Source: Eutreptiella sp. 'Long Island Sound 2002'
Lineage: Eukaryota > Euglenozoa > Euglenophyceae > Eutreptiales > Eutreptiaceae
Direction: 5' to 3'
NCBI GenBank assembly: GCA_964036045.1
Contig: OZ038378.1
Location: 60,499,408-60,563,407, forward strand
DNA length: 64,000 nucleotides
Position numbers and translations under genes: made by a program. Below, piece by piece: positions 43,700 through 53,715 of this stretch (position 1 is its first letter; every line of letters starts with the position of its first letter). The notes beneath the pieces were generated by a model. The model was not told the origin of the DNA, did no database searches, and saw only the letters and a program-made list of their open reading frames with translations.

Positions 43700-46600
43700 C
43701 TAGGGGGCGTCGGTTGTGGAAGAAGGGGTGTTCTCCTCCGCATCAACCTCGTTGACGCCCTTCTTCCTTCCCCCTCTCTTACCCTTCTTGTCCTTGTCCT
43801 TGTTCTGGTCATTCTGGTTGTTCTCCTTGTTCTTGTTGTCCGACCTGGGGACCCAGTTCCGCGTGATCTCCTGGATCTCCTTGGCCAACTCGGTCCCCTG
43901 CGACACCAGCTTGGAGAGCTCGTCCCTGTCCACCTCCACCTTGGCTTCCCGGATACCCGCGGGCGCACGCTTCTTCGACCCGTGCGCCTTCTTGTAAGCC
44001 TCCGTGTCGGCCTTGTGGGTGGGGCATGTTCGGTGGTCATGGTTGAAGTCTTTCTTCCTCCCATAACACACGAAACAGCCCTGAGGGTGAGCTCGGATGA
44101 ACTCCCCAAAGGACAGCGGAGGGTCGCCAATGCGGCGAGGGTCCCTCTTCTCCTGCTTCCTCCAACCCTGCTGCAGGGGCTTCCAGTTACCCGGTTTGCT
44201 CCCCGCGCTCAGGTTTTTGGCCACGAAGGCACAAACAGCCACTTCGGCGGGCTCATCGTCGTCGTCATCGTCGACGAGAGTCTCATCGCCGCCGGCTCCC
44301 GCTGGGTCCATGGCAGCTTCCCCGCCAGGTCCCTCGCCAACGTAGTTGACGTCGCGGTCGCCGGGCCTCAACCCGCGGGTGGGGTGGAGGTTTCGGTACT
44401 CCTTGAGTACTTCCTCGCCAACCCGGTCCAGGATCTCGTCGCAGCTCATCCGCGCTGGGATGGCCTGCAGACAGATGGTCTGGCCGCTCAACTCACACTC
44501 GTCAAGGCGCCACATCGCGGTCTTCCCGCGATCGCCCGAGATGGTGATGAGGAGAGCGTTCCGCAGGGAGTGCCGTTTGACATCCCGGGCCACGTTCTTC
44601 CTCGTCCAAGCCACCACGTTCGTATGATACTCTTTGGGGAGCATCATCTTGACCGTGTGCTTGGACTTGCCCCTCTTGGATTCCTCCTTGGTGACCCTCT
44701 TGATCCATGCCTCCGGCAGCATGGAGAGCAGGCGAGCCTGCTCGTCACCCTCGTTCAAGTCCTCCACGTTGCGGCGGAGGAGGGTGTAATGCCCTCGGAA
44801 GTCTCGCCAGTCCCGTAGGCGAATCTCCCGTCCATCATGCTGAAGCTTGATGGACTTCCACCGCTTGGCAGCCACCTGCGGAGCGTCCACCCGCTCCTGC
44901 TCGTTGAGCCACTTCTTGGCTTCCTTGAGGGTCTTGATTCTCCCCTCCTTGGTCGCCACGAAGTATAGCTCTCCGAGCACTTCCGGCAGGCGGTACCTGA
45001 ACCGTCTGAAGACATACTTCTCCGCATCAGCGGGATGCATGTCCTCAGTAACAGTTACCCCCCAATCGTCCAGCTTCTCCAAGAAGCGGTCGAGGTTGAG
45101 GGGGTTGCCGTCGTACATGGGGGGCTTGATGTCCTTCAAGTCTTCCCACACGGCGGCATCCGCGGCCTTAGAGACCATGAACGCCGGCCGCGAGGTCGAC
45201 CGAGGTTCCCATCGGCCTCTCCCACGGACTCCCACGGCCGCCACGTCCATCTCCTCCATGGAATCCCTGTGGCTACACCGCGGTTCCTCCATGTACGCTG
45301 AACCCAGATGTTCACGCCGTACTCCTTCCATGTATGCCTCCTCATCACGGCGCCGGCGGCTGCGTTCAGCGGCCTCCCGTCGTACACCACGCGGCGGGGT
45401 AATGCCGAACTCCTCCAGGTCCAGGTCCAGGTCCTCACCTTCGCCGACATCCCACTCCACGTCTCCTCTGGGGACCTCATCCCTGAGTCCACCATAACGT
45501 CCAGCAGCCATTGGGATTGGCTTCGGGGCTGGTGCGGGGCGTCGGGGGCGTACAGGCGTCCGCGGTGGAGCACGGCGGTTGCGGTACTCCGCGCTGAGCC
45601 ACTCATCACGCCAATCCTCACTGCCACTGCCGGGCGGCACGCGCTCGTTGCGGCGGCCCGCGCTGTGGTGAGAGGGGGCGGTGAGAGAGGGGGCACTGGC
45701 GCTGGGGCGACTCCTGGGGGCTCCGCCGGGGGCGTGGGGTCTGCCTGGACCTGGTCCGGATCCCCAGCCGTCGTCCGACGAGCCAGACTCCAGGGGTGGG
45801 TGGTCGCTGCCGACGCTCCCACGGGCTTCCAGCGCGTCCAGCCTCTGCTGCAGGCCGCTGATGACCGTGTTCAGCGACCTGGTCTCGGCCCTGGCGATGT
45901 CCAGCTCTCTCTGCGCGAGCGCGGCGACCCCGGCGATGCGAGTCATCTCGCCCTTGCCCGTGTCTACCTCGCGCTCGAGGAACTGGACCCTCCTGCGGAG
46001 GTAGACAATCCACCGCCAGGTGGTATCCGGGTCGCCGTTCCCTGGTGGGTCGTCGGGGTCCCCAGGGGGTCCTCCAGGAGGGCCTCCGCCGGGTCCGCCC
46101 GGTCCAGGGGGTCCTCCCCCGCCCGGTGGTCCGCCTCCAGGGGGTCCACTTGGTGGGCGTCCTCCAGGGGGTCCTGATGGTCCTCCGCCAGGGGGTCCCG
46201 GTGGGTCTCCGCCGGGTCGCCTCGGTGGGTCCGAGGATGGGCGCTTCTTCGTGATGCCGAAGTCCATGTCGTCATCCTCGTCCATGTCGCCCCACCTGGG
46301 CGTCTCGGTCTCGGAAGACTCCGAGCTCCGGTAGGGAGGAGGGAAATCCTCATCCTCACCTTCCGGCTCCATGGGGACATCTCCGCCTCCTCCGCCCGTC
46401 CAAGCCACCACTTGGCGATGTCGGCGGCCTCGTTCATCCCCGTCGCTGGTGGTGAAGAAGGGGTCACTGTCGTGGGGGTGTCCACCCACTGGCCTCCGCG
46501 GCCTCTCGGGGGTCTTCCCCTTGCCCTTCCTCCGTCGATGGGCAGTGGGGCCACTGCTCCCACTGCTGCCCGTGTCGGCCTCGTCCAGCGTCATCTTGGA

Positions 46601-48010
46601 GGAGGCGTCCCCTTCGAAAAGCTTTCGAAGGGTCTCCACTCGTGATCCTCCCGTGGGAGTCTCGCGGCGGAGTTTGGCCTCTGCCTCCTCCATTGCGGCG
46701 GCTGTGGCTGCGGCAGCTCGCGCTTCGGCTTCCTCCCGGGCACGAGCCGCTTCGGCATCCCGGGCCTGCTGCAGCCGCGCCTTCTCCGCTTCCAACGCCG
46801 CCAGCTCCGCCTCCGTCTTGGCCCTCTCCTCAGCGACCTTCCGTCGCGCGGCCTCGATGGCGTCCTTCCTGGCGGCGTCCGCCTGGGCCTTAGCCGTCGC
46901 TTCGGCGTGGGCCCTTTCCTCCGCCTCCTTCTTTGTCCTCTCTTGGGCAAGCGCTTCTTCCAGCGCCTTCACCTCGGCCTCCTTGCAGGCAATGGCCTCC
47001 TGCGTCCGGCGGGCTTCCTCGTCGGTTGCCCTGATCCGGGCAGCCACTGCCTCATGGGCGGCCGCAGCCGTGAGACCGGCTGCCATGGCTGACACTTTCG
47101 AGGCGTGGTAGTCCATGCCTCTGCCCCACTCGGTGGCCTCCTCATGGGCGATGCCGACGGCGCCCTCCACGGCAGCGTTCTGCTGCGTGGCCCGTTGCCG
47201 GGCAACCCGAAGGTTGCAGGGCACCCCACAGGCGCGCTCACAGGCGCGCGCCACGTCCCTTTGGGCGGGAGCGGCGCTGCTGCTGGAGCTGGCCTGGTCG
47301 GCCGGCATCCTCCCGCGGTGGGCCGACTCCACGTCGCTGCTGGGGCCTGCTGGGGCCTGCTGGGGCCTCAGGAGCAGCGGACGGGGCTTGGCCTTGGTCT
47401 GATTGGCGACTTGGATGTAGTCGCCAAGGGTGGTGGAGCCGGGGTGGTGACCGCCATTGGCCCGTTGGGGACTGGGGGCTGGGGTTCCGCCCTTGGCGCC
47501 CTGGGCGGCTTCGGCGGCCAGGGACTCCTGGTACTCCCGCCACTTCCGGTCCTGCTTCCTGTCCCCGGCGGACCGCTTCTCCTTCCCCGGAGACGCGCTG
47601 CTGCTGCTGCCCTGCAGCCTGCGCTCGCTCCCCGGTTCCGGGAAGTTCTTCTCGATCATGTCCCACATGGAGACGTTGATCGAGGCGCCCGACGGGTACT
47701 CGTTGGGCATCTCGTCCTCCTCAATCCCGTCGGGACGCAGCCCTTCGCCGGGCCTGTCCGGCGGGGTCCAGGTCCTCCAGCGCCTCTGCTGGAAGGGGAA
47801 GGCAAATCCTTCCGCCCCCAGCCAGTCCTCCACTGCCTGCAGGCGGTCGGGGGCCATGTCCGTGCGGAGCTCGAAGCTCCCGGGCATGCCGCCTTCGCAC
47901 TGGGGGTGGCTGCGGCGGTAGTGCTGGTCCCAAACCAACCCACGCAGTAGGTGCGCTGCATGGGGGTGGGGCCGCGGCCACGTCCTTCCCGCTTCTTGCC
48001 AGTTTACCAT
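43700..48010 (-). CDS. gag: Element A Gag polyprotein
   Basis: About 1,436 codons from the ATG at 48010 (the frame is open to 48052 without ATG). The order is: a Ser/Pro-rich head; CERACGVPCNLR, matching the Cys motif of element B Gag; a long Ala/Glu/Arg coiled coil (about 46650-47050) of EEARAREEA type; acidic and Gly/Pro-rich linkers (PPGGGPPG repeats near 46050-46200); a second coiled coil; and the Gag core (NPLNLDRFLEKLDDWGV...). A zinc knuckle (CFVCYGRKKDFNHDHRTC, Cx2Cx11Hx2C) and a Lys-rich KDKDKKGKRGGRKK tail close it. It is unusually long for Gag because of the coiled-coil insert. It ends in UAG, followed in frame by pol. Confidence 0.85.
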   Translation of the reverse strand: MVNWQEAGRTWPRPHPHAAHLLRGLVWDQHYRRSHPQCEGGMPGSFELRTDMAPDRLQAVEDWLGAEGFAFPFQQRRWRTWTPPDRPGEGLRPDGIEEDEMPNEYPSGASINVSMWDMIEKNFPEPGSERRLQGSSSSASPGKEKRSAGDRKQDRKWREYQESLAAEAAQGAKGGTPAPSPQRANGGHHPGSTTLGDYIQVANQTKAKPRPLLLRPQQAPAGPSSDVESAHRGRMPADQASSSSSAAPAQRDVARACERACGVPCNLRVARQRATQQNAAVEGAVGIAHEEATEWGRGMDYHASKVSAMAAGLTAAAAHEAVAARIRATDEEARRTQEAIACKEAEVKALEEALAQERTKKEAEERAHAEATAKAQADAARKDAIEAARRKVAEERAKTEAELAALEAEKARLQQARDAEAARAREEAEARAAAATAAAMEEAEAKLRRETPTGGSRVETLRKLFEGDASSKMTLDEADTGSSGSSGPTAHRRRKGKGKTPERPRRPVGGHPHDSDPFFTTSDGDERGRRHRQVVAWTGGGGGDVPMEPEGEDEDFPPPYRSSESSETETPRWGDMDEDDDMDFGITKKRPSSDPPRRPGGDPPGPPGGGPSGPPGGRPPSGPPGGGPPGGGGPPGPGGPGGGPPGGPPGDPDDPPGNGDPDTTWRWIVYLRRRVQFLEREVDTGKGEMTRIAGVAALAQRELDIARAETRSLNTVISGLQQRLDALEARGSVGSDHPPLESGSSDDGWGSGPGPGRPHAPGGAPRSRPSASAPSLTAPSHHSAGRRNERVPPGSGSEDWRDEWLSAEYRNRRAPPRTPVRPRRPAPAPKPIPMAAGRYGGLRDEVPRGDVEWDVGEGEDLDLDLEEFGITPPRGVRREAAERSRRRRDEEAYMEGVRREHLGSAYMEEPRCSHRDSMEEMDVAAVGVRGRGRWEPRSTSRPAFMVSKAADAAVWEDLKDIKPPMYDGNPLNLDRFLEKLDDWGVTVTEDMHPADAEKYVFRRFRYRLPEVLGELYFVATKEGRIKTLKEAKKWLNEQERVDAPQVAAKRWKSIKLQHDGREIRLRDWRDFRGHYTLLRRNVEDLNEGDEQARLLSMLPEAWIKRVTKEESKRGKSKHTVKMMLPKEYHTNVVAWTRKNVARDVKRHSLRNALLITISGDRGKTAMWRLDECELSGQTICLQAIPARMSCDEILDRVGEEVLKEYRNLHPTRGLRPGDRDVNYVGEGPGGEAAMDPAGAGGDETLVDDDDDDEPAEVAVCAFVAKNLSAGSKPGNWKPLQQGWRKQEKRDPRRIGDPPLSFGEFIRAHPQGCFVCYGRKKDFNHDHRTCPTHKADTEAYKKAHGSKKRAPAGIREAKVEVDRDELSKLVSQGTELAKEIQEITRNWVPRSDNKNKENNQNDQNKDKDKKGKRGGRKKGVNEVDAEENTPSSTTDAP

Positions 48011-48449
48011 GGCAGCGGGGGCGTAGTTGGTCTTGAGGTCCTTTGTGTGCACTCGTTCCGCTCAACGCACTGGTCCTGGTGGTGTTTGTTGAGGCGGGTG
48101 CTGCAGCACTGGGCTGGGAGTGCGGCTGGTGCTGGTCAGCCGGTGGTTGTGGAGGTGGTTGACGCGGCCTTGCTGGTCGGCCGATGGGACTCGCTGATGC
48201 AGGAGTCCTGGTCTGTGCACCTCCTTCACGGTCGCTGCGCGGTCAGGGCGATGCTCTGGACGGCGCTGCGGGCTCCGTGACGAACTCGGCGCTGTCGCCG
48301 GGCGGCGCTGCAAGCCGCTGCGCTGCGCTGCGAGCCGCTGCGCTGCGCTGCGAGCTGCGAGCTGCGAGCTGCTGCGCCGCGCTGCTCGGGGTTGGTGGCC
48401 CCGAGTGGCACGTGAGGGATGGGTAACCCCGCGGCGGTGAAACGCCTTC
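48011..48449 (-). other. Element A leader, between 5' LTR and gag
   Basis: Untranslated leader with a CTGCG/GAGCTGC-rich simple repeat at 48310-48380. I find no TGG-starting primer binding site beside the LTR edge at 48450, so the priming tRNA is unclear. Confidence 0.5.
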
Positions 48450-51400
48450 GACGCGTTCCCGTGGGGGGCCGGCCACGGGACGCTGCGGTGACACGCACAG
48501 GTGAGCAGGCAGGCAAAGCACTACACTCACAAGGGCATCAATACGCTCGTGTCATGTGACAAAGCGTTTCAGAATCCTTGCCACTCTGAAATAAGGGAAC
48601 GAAAGTATGTACAGCAACACATCAGGATATGTACACATGGGGTTAAGACTGGACTGGGGTAAGGGCATCACAGGACAATAGACACTCTATCCCAACGTTT
48701 ATCCCAATCCCAGGTACGACCCTCTCAGTGGCTGGTGGGGGCGGGGGCTCAAACACAACCCATGCCCTGCTCAGTCCGGACCCTGAAACCCTGCCAATAG
48801 GGGAGGTGTTCCGCCCAGCCACAGGCGAGTTCCTTGGAACCAAGTAGCTCCAAGGCCAACCGACAGTGGCTTCCTATGCTCCCTTAACGGCAGGTCCCAA
48901 TTCCACTCTGAGTCAGGGATATGGCTCCGCCATTATCCCCTAGGAGTTGGTAGCTGAAAATGGGCTGTTTCAGCACAAACTGATATTAACTCCAAAATCT
49001 CCAAAATTGACCCCTGGTCCGGACCCGCCAGAGGTAGGGACGAGGAAACTGACCCTATGTCCCTCGAGTACGAACTTCCTGGAGCCCTCACCCAACCTGG
49101 TTCCCTCTGAGGTCCCGGCATCAGGGCAACACGGATTTGTCAAGTGGGGTCATGATGCCAAAATCACCAAAATTGGCGTCATTTCCACGCGTGGCTCGCC
49201 CGGCCAGGGCAAGGCCAATCGCTCACAGGTTAGGAGGCAGGGCCTCGGACTTATATCTGAGTGTACAACTTGGAATTAGGTCCGGGCTCTGTGTGGGCAT
49301 GGAGATATGGGGCCGCCAACTGACCACACGGGGGGTCCAAATTGGGGTCCCAAAAGGGGGTCATTTTGGCTGCTCGAAATGAGCCAAAATTCGGGGTGCT
49401 GCCAATAATATATCTCCACGCCGGCTTGGAGATCGGATTCGCCATTCCATACGCGATCCACCGGGAGTCCACCGGAGACTCCCATGCTTTTGGCTCTTGA
49501 AGATCCCGATGCCACTAGGCGTGGTGATGATCACAATTGGGTCCACAAATGCCAAAATGGCGAAATTGCCCACACTCACTTTGGGCTAGCACCTTAACGA
49601 AGGTGGCTCCGCTTCGCCCACGTGGTATATGAACCATGGGGACCAATATGCATAACACCCATGTCATATATGGTCCATTGGTCCATGCGTCCGGCGTGCA
49701 CGGGTGGGCTGAACATAGTGCACGGCGGGCACAAAAAGTGGAAAATTGCTTAAAATGGTCAAGAATGCGCACACTCATGGTTGGGGCAAATGAGGCACAT
49801 GCCAGACTTGGACCGGAATGTGCCATAGGATTGGTATCAAGTCATGTGTGTCCAACATATCTTTTGGGCGTCGCCCAACTCCTCCGGTTTTGGGAATGGC
49901 AGGGTCGCCAAGTGAGCCCATGATTTGGGATAGTCCCAAATCGCCAACATGGCGGCTACGGTGTGTCAAGCCGAAGAGGAGTTATTCGCCGGGTCCAAGA
50001 TATGTTGGGCACCGAAGTATGTACCCTCATATCAATTCTGGGTCATGATGTCAATTGAGCGCAACGTTAAGATACACATTCGCCACTTGACATCATGACG
50101 GGCCAAAAACGGCAAAATTGGCACAAAGATACACAAAAGTGCCTTTAAAGGTCCACAATTATATTATAATATCTTCGGCTTGGATCATGCAATCAACTAA
50201 TCCTTCTAAACACAATGACTTGACACTAATGACCTTCCATTCCACCTATGTGCTCCACTTGGGGCGCTTTGAAAGGTCACGAGCGCTACTTCCCAAGTGG
50301 GCACATTTAATTATGGAAAATTGCAAAATACACACCTTGCTCCCAACGCATCGCTTCGGGATCGCCACACAAGCTTCCCTTCACGAAGGTTAGGCTTGCA
50401 ATCCATTGTAGGGAGTATGGAGAAGGGGCTTGCACAATATGAGGTCCATTGGCGGGTTCTGCTCGGAGCGATGGACCCGCCAAATGGGCAGGCAGCACAA
50501 CACAAGGCACATACTCCATATTGCCCAAAAAGGTAGCTCCCCCCACGATATGTCATGCCCCTCCAAGGGCATAACTTTGTGTCAATCGCTCATAGGAACT
50601 CAAGGAGAGTTCCTCTGCAACACCAACACTCGCGCGCTACACTCGAAAGTTATCTTAACGCACGCGATATCATGGCCAAAGAGTTATAACACAAACTCTA
50701 CCCTCTTGACCATGATCCATTACGCTAGCGCGCACGTGTGGAAACGCAAGGCGTATAATGCTTCCTAAATTACGTCGGGAGTATTGTGAATACATCCCAC
50801 GTTTTCTTATTGTCATTCCTCGCAAGCGGCACGAGATATGACCCTCACAAGTGGCCTCACGAATCAACTTTGTTTTGCCCATATCTCTAAGACAAATGGA
50901 GGGCAAGATAAAAGGAAAGTTGATTCGTGCATAGGGAAGCATGTAGGTCCACTCGAAAGAGGTCAAATCAAGTGCGGGGATGTCGAAGTCGAAAATCCGA
51001 TTTCGACATCCTGAAAAATTCGGATTAAGGTTGCGAGTGTAGAATGTGAAAATTGCGGATGCATCAATGCAATTCCTGAAGACTTTAGAGTCTTCGTCAC
51101 GATTTGCGCTAAAATATCTGTATATAACAGTTAAACTGGCGGTTACGCTAAAGTCGCGAGCTAACCGCCAGCTGTCAAAACAGTGAATATCAGAACGGAA
51201 GCGTAAAAATTGACGGAAACAATATGAGAATAAAACCCTGTTGATTCCTGATATTCTGATATATGAATCTCCGCTGGCGGTGCATCGGTTGCCGATGCGG
51301 GGCTTTACGGCACGGAACACGCTCCCGCCGGGCTCGCACCGGGCGTCAACGGGCGCCTTCCGTACATGGGGTTAGTGGACTGGAGACTGGTCTTCCCTTC

Positions 51401-51473
51401 CGTACATGGGGTTAGTGGACCGGAGACCGGTTGTATGCCGTAACCTAGCCATGGGGCTCTGGGTACCGCTTCA
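48450..51473 (-). repeat. Element A 5' LTR
   Basis: Partner of 21185-24209 at about 97% in the stretch sampled. Its outer end, TTCA at 51470-51473, is followed by ATAAG of the host gene. Confidence 0.93.
50978..51011 (-). other. Conserved LTR hairpin, element A right LTR
   Basis: GGATGTCGAA/TTCGACATCC stem as in the left LTR; the loop differs by one base. Confidence 0.65.
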
Positions 51474-51511
51474 ATAAGAGTATGTTACCAACTGACTGTT
51501 CGTTCTTCTCG

Positions 51512-51530
51512 TTGCGCGAGCCCTCGCGCA
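51512..51530. repeat. Dispersed palindrome copy 6, inside intron 1
   Basis: TTGCGCGAGCCCTCGCGCA (one central change). It lies 32 nt after the GTATGT donor at 51480 and 22 nt before the acceptor AG at 51551-51552. The intron is 73 bp. Confidence 0.9.
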
Positions 51531-51948
51531 TGGACCTGTGTCCTATTCGCAGATGGCGATTATTGGTATGTATCTGGACAGCACACCGTTGAAGCGGTTG
51601 GGAAGATTTCGGAGAAGCGACGGACAGCGTGTCTCGATTTGCAGAAGTGGCATACTACATGCATTGCCGATATTCTGAAGCCTCATACACCGTGGGCCTT
51701 CCGTGCAAAGCTGGCGGGACAAGCACAAGGAAGCGCACAAGACGTTGAGCCAATACCACTGTATGAGGCAGCAGATAACCTCATTCGATGTGTTGAAGAT
51801 CAGCGGCGGCGAAGCCTACCTGACACGTATAACAATCTCAAGATCGTTATTGTGGATGCTGTGCAGATGAGTGCCCTGGTTCCAACCGCTGAAGTGAAGC
51901 AGCCTGCTCAATTCGTATGTTCGTTTCACGTTGTTTCGACGCTGCTCG

Positions 51949-51967
51949 TTGCGCGAGGCCTCGCGCA
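51949..51967. repeat. Dispersed palindrome copy 7, inside intron 2
   Basis: TTGCGCGAGGCCTCGCGCA, 34 nt after the GTATGT donor at 51915 and 18 nt before the acceptor TTTTCAG at 51985. The 71-bp intron shares CTCGTTGCGCGAG with intron 1. Confidence 0.92.
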
Positions 51968-53084
51968 TAACCTTGTCATTTTCAGGACAAAACGTATAAA
52001 TTGTGGAAAGATTTCATGACGTTTGCCTACTATGCTGGTCCAGAAGCTGTGAAAGGTCTCCAAAAGTTCCATGACAAAGGGGAGAAAGACACGAAGAACG
52101 CGCCAAAGAAACTGGACGGTATCCTCTTGCCGGAGTTCTACAAGAAAGTGGCAGCTGAAATGCAGGATGAAAAAACAACCCTCAAATCGTTGCAGAAATC
52201 GTTCGACAACATCATCCTTGAACAGTGGGTCTCAATGCACGTGGACCACCCGCACAACAGCCAGTACGTTGGGAGTGAGAAAGGTGTGTAACATCGAGAA
52301 GGCGTGGGTTGTGTTTCTACATGGCTGTGCTACACCTTCTCCTTTTCTGTTCTGTAGCCAAGGACATGCGCACCAGCAAAGAGGTTGCTGCACTTGGAAG
52401 GCCCGCCCTGAAGGTGACTATTGGCACATGGGGCTATTGGCGGGAACCTGAAGGCAACAGTCGCGGTCCATGGCCGGCATGGAAATCCATGATTCGTGCA
52501 CCACTGTGGCGGGTGGCAGAGAAAGGCGAAACCGTTCCCATGAAAATCCTCAATGTCCACAAACCCCTGGGTACAGAGATTACCAAGAGCCGTGTGGTCC
52601 CCGCAGCTGCTGGCGTTACTGGTGACTTGAAGACAGTGGAAGAGCAGGATCCATTACTGGCAAGTCAAACCATCACAATTGAGGCGACCTGAATCGCAGC
52701 TGTGGTGCCGAACCCCCGAGGCGGTTCATGGAGATTGACAAGAACCTGATTGTCATCAACGGCGACATATTTGAAAATCTTGATCCTGAGACGATGTGTC
52801 CAGCCTGGCTGTATGAAGAAATGGCGCCTGCTGATACACTTATCTGCGGTTCCCAAACTGTTGTTGACAACATGTACAACGTTCTGGACACGGAAACAGA
52901 GAGGCGTCTCAACAGTGATTTCAACGCGCCGCGCATGGCTAACATGTTGCGTATTCCCATCTTCAGTTGGCCAACCAAACCAAAGGCAGCAGGGGATCCT
53001 ACATTGTTGGACGTTTGCTGGTTGCTGATTTTGTCACGGGATAGCTGGACAAAAAAGGAAAATTTTCGTCGTTCCGTCCTCTCT

Positions 53085-53104
53085 TTGCGCGAGGCCTCGC
53101 GCAA
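53085..53104. repeat. Dispersed palindrome copy 8, inside the 53013-53124 intron (perfect)
   Basis: Perfect 20-bp palindrome, 20 nt before the acceptor CTCTTTGCAG at 53124. If the intron were retained it would read LREASRNN, leaving the frame open; the spliced frame also works. Confidence 0.9.
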
Positions 53105-53645
53105 TAACTTCTCCCTCTTTGCAGATTCCGAATTTTCTGACGTTTGGACCTACTCAAGTACAGGAGATGGTTGACACTGAATTTGGCGGCCCCCTGCCGA
53201 TAACGCATGTTATGTGGTATTTGGACACTCACCTCCATTACCTGAAGGAGACTAAGGGCTTCAAGCCTTCTTTTGTGTTCATTGATCACCACCGAGACCT
53301 GGTGTCTGTCCACCCACAGTCTCTCTGATTGGGTCAACAGAGTGCAGAATCAGCTGAACCACGTCTTGACACAAGGGTCGAAACTGGACGAGTATGGTGA
53401 TTGGGACCAGCAAGCGAACGGGACAAACCGTGGTATTCCCCTTTGGGTCCGCGATGACAACTTGGGTTCTGAGGCGTTGTCGCTGAAGGAGGAAGAGATT
53501 GTTCAGAAGGGTCAAGCTCCAGAAGCAGAGGCCCCGGCAGCAAAGCGGAAGTCAACTGGTGAGGAACCTGCCCCCAAGAAGAAGAAGACCGCTTTCAAGC
53601 CTCAGGCAGCGAAGTTGGGTACCGGTGAAGATACCGACGAGAGCG

Positions 53646-53664
53646 AGGTAGGTAGGTAGGTAGG
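53646..53664 (+). repeat. GTAG microsatellite at a donor site
   Basis: Four to five tandem GTAG units beginning at a likely 5' splice site (GAG|GTAGGTAG). The second gene copy has the same feature at 57639-57652, so GT/AG donor choice could slip. Confidence 0.6.
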
Positions 53665-53715
53665 TCGACTCGGGACTGGGGTTGCCCCGCAGGGGGGTCT
53701 TACCAAGGGGCTTTT

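Larger units (their letters stand above)
21185..51473 (-). mobile_element. Element A: Ty3/gypsy chromodomain retrotransposon, minus strand, hosting nested element B
   Basis: LTRs of about 3.02 kb lie at 21185-24209 and 48450-51473, in the same orientation. The internal region is 24210-48449, interrupted by element B (25073-38283). On the minus strand the order is LTR, gag, UAG, protease-RT-RNase H-integrase-chromodomain, polypurine tract, LTR. LTR ends read TG...CA. TTAT flanks both outer ends (plus strand ATAA at 21181-21184 and 51474-51477). In 22321-22560 against the matching right-LTR stretch I count 6 mismatches in 240, so it is not very recent. Pol carries three in-frame nonsense codons. 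Confidence 0.92.
51474..53715 (+). pseudogene. ParB-like nuclear gene, exons 2 onward
   Basis: Continues exon 1 (20856-21184). The reading frame supports introns 51480-51552 (phase 1), 51915-51985 (phase 0), 52284-52357 (phase 1) and 53013-53124 (phase 0). Exon 2 (51553-51914) contains GDYWYVSGQHTVEAVGKI, resembling the GQHR core of ParB/sulfiredoxin-like domains, and a hydrophobic IVIVDAVQM strand. Exon 3 (51986-52283) is helical and Lys-rich. Exon 4 (from 52358) reaches a TGA at 52690, but the frame one base earlier is open directly after 52683 (RRFMEIDKNLIVINGDIF), so a 1-nt loss is likely. Exon 5 (53125 on) has FGPTQVQEMVDTEFGGPLPI and SFVFIDHH. A 47-nt deletion near 53302 then shifts the frame before an EAPAAKRKS...KKKK tail. 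A final intron may start at the GTAG run (about 53650). Biochemical function unknown. Three introns carry the palindrome. Confidence 0.68.
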
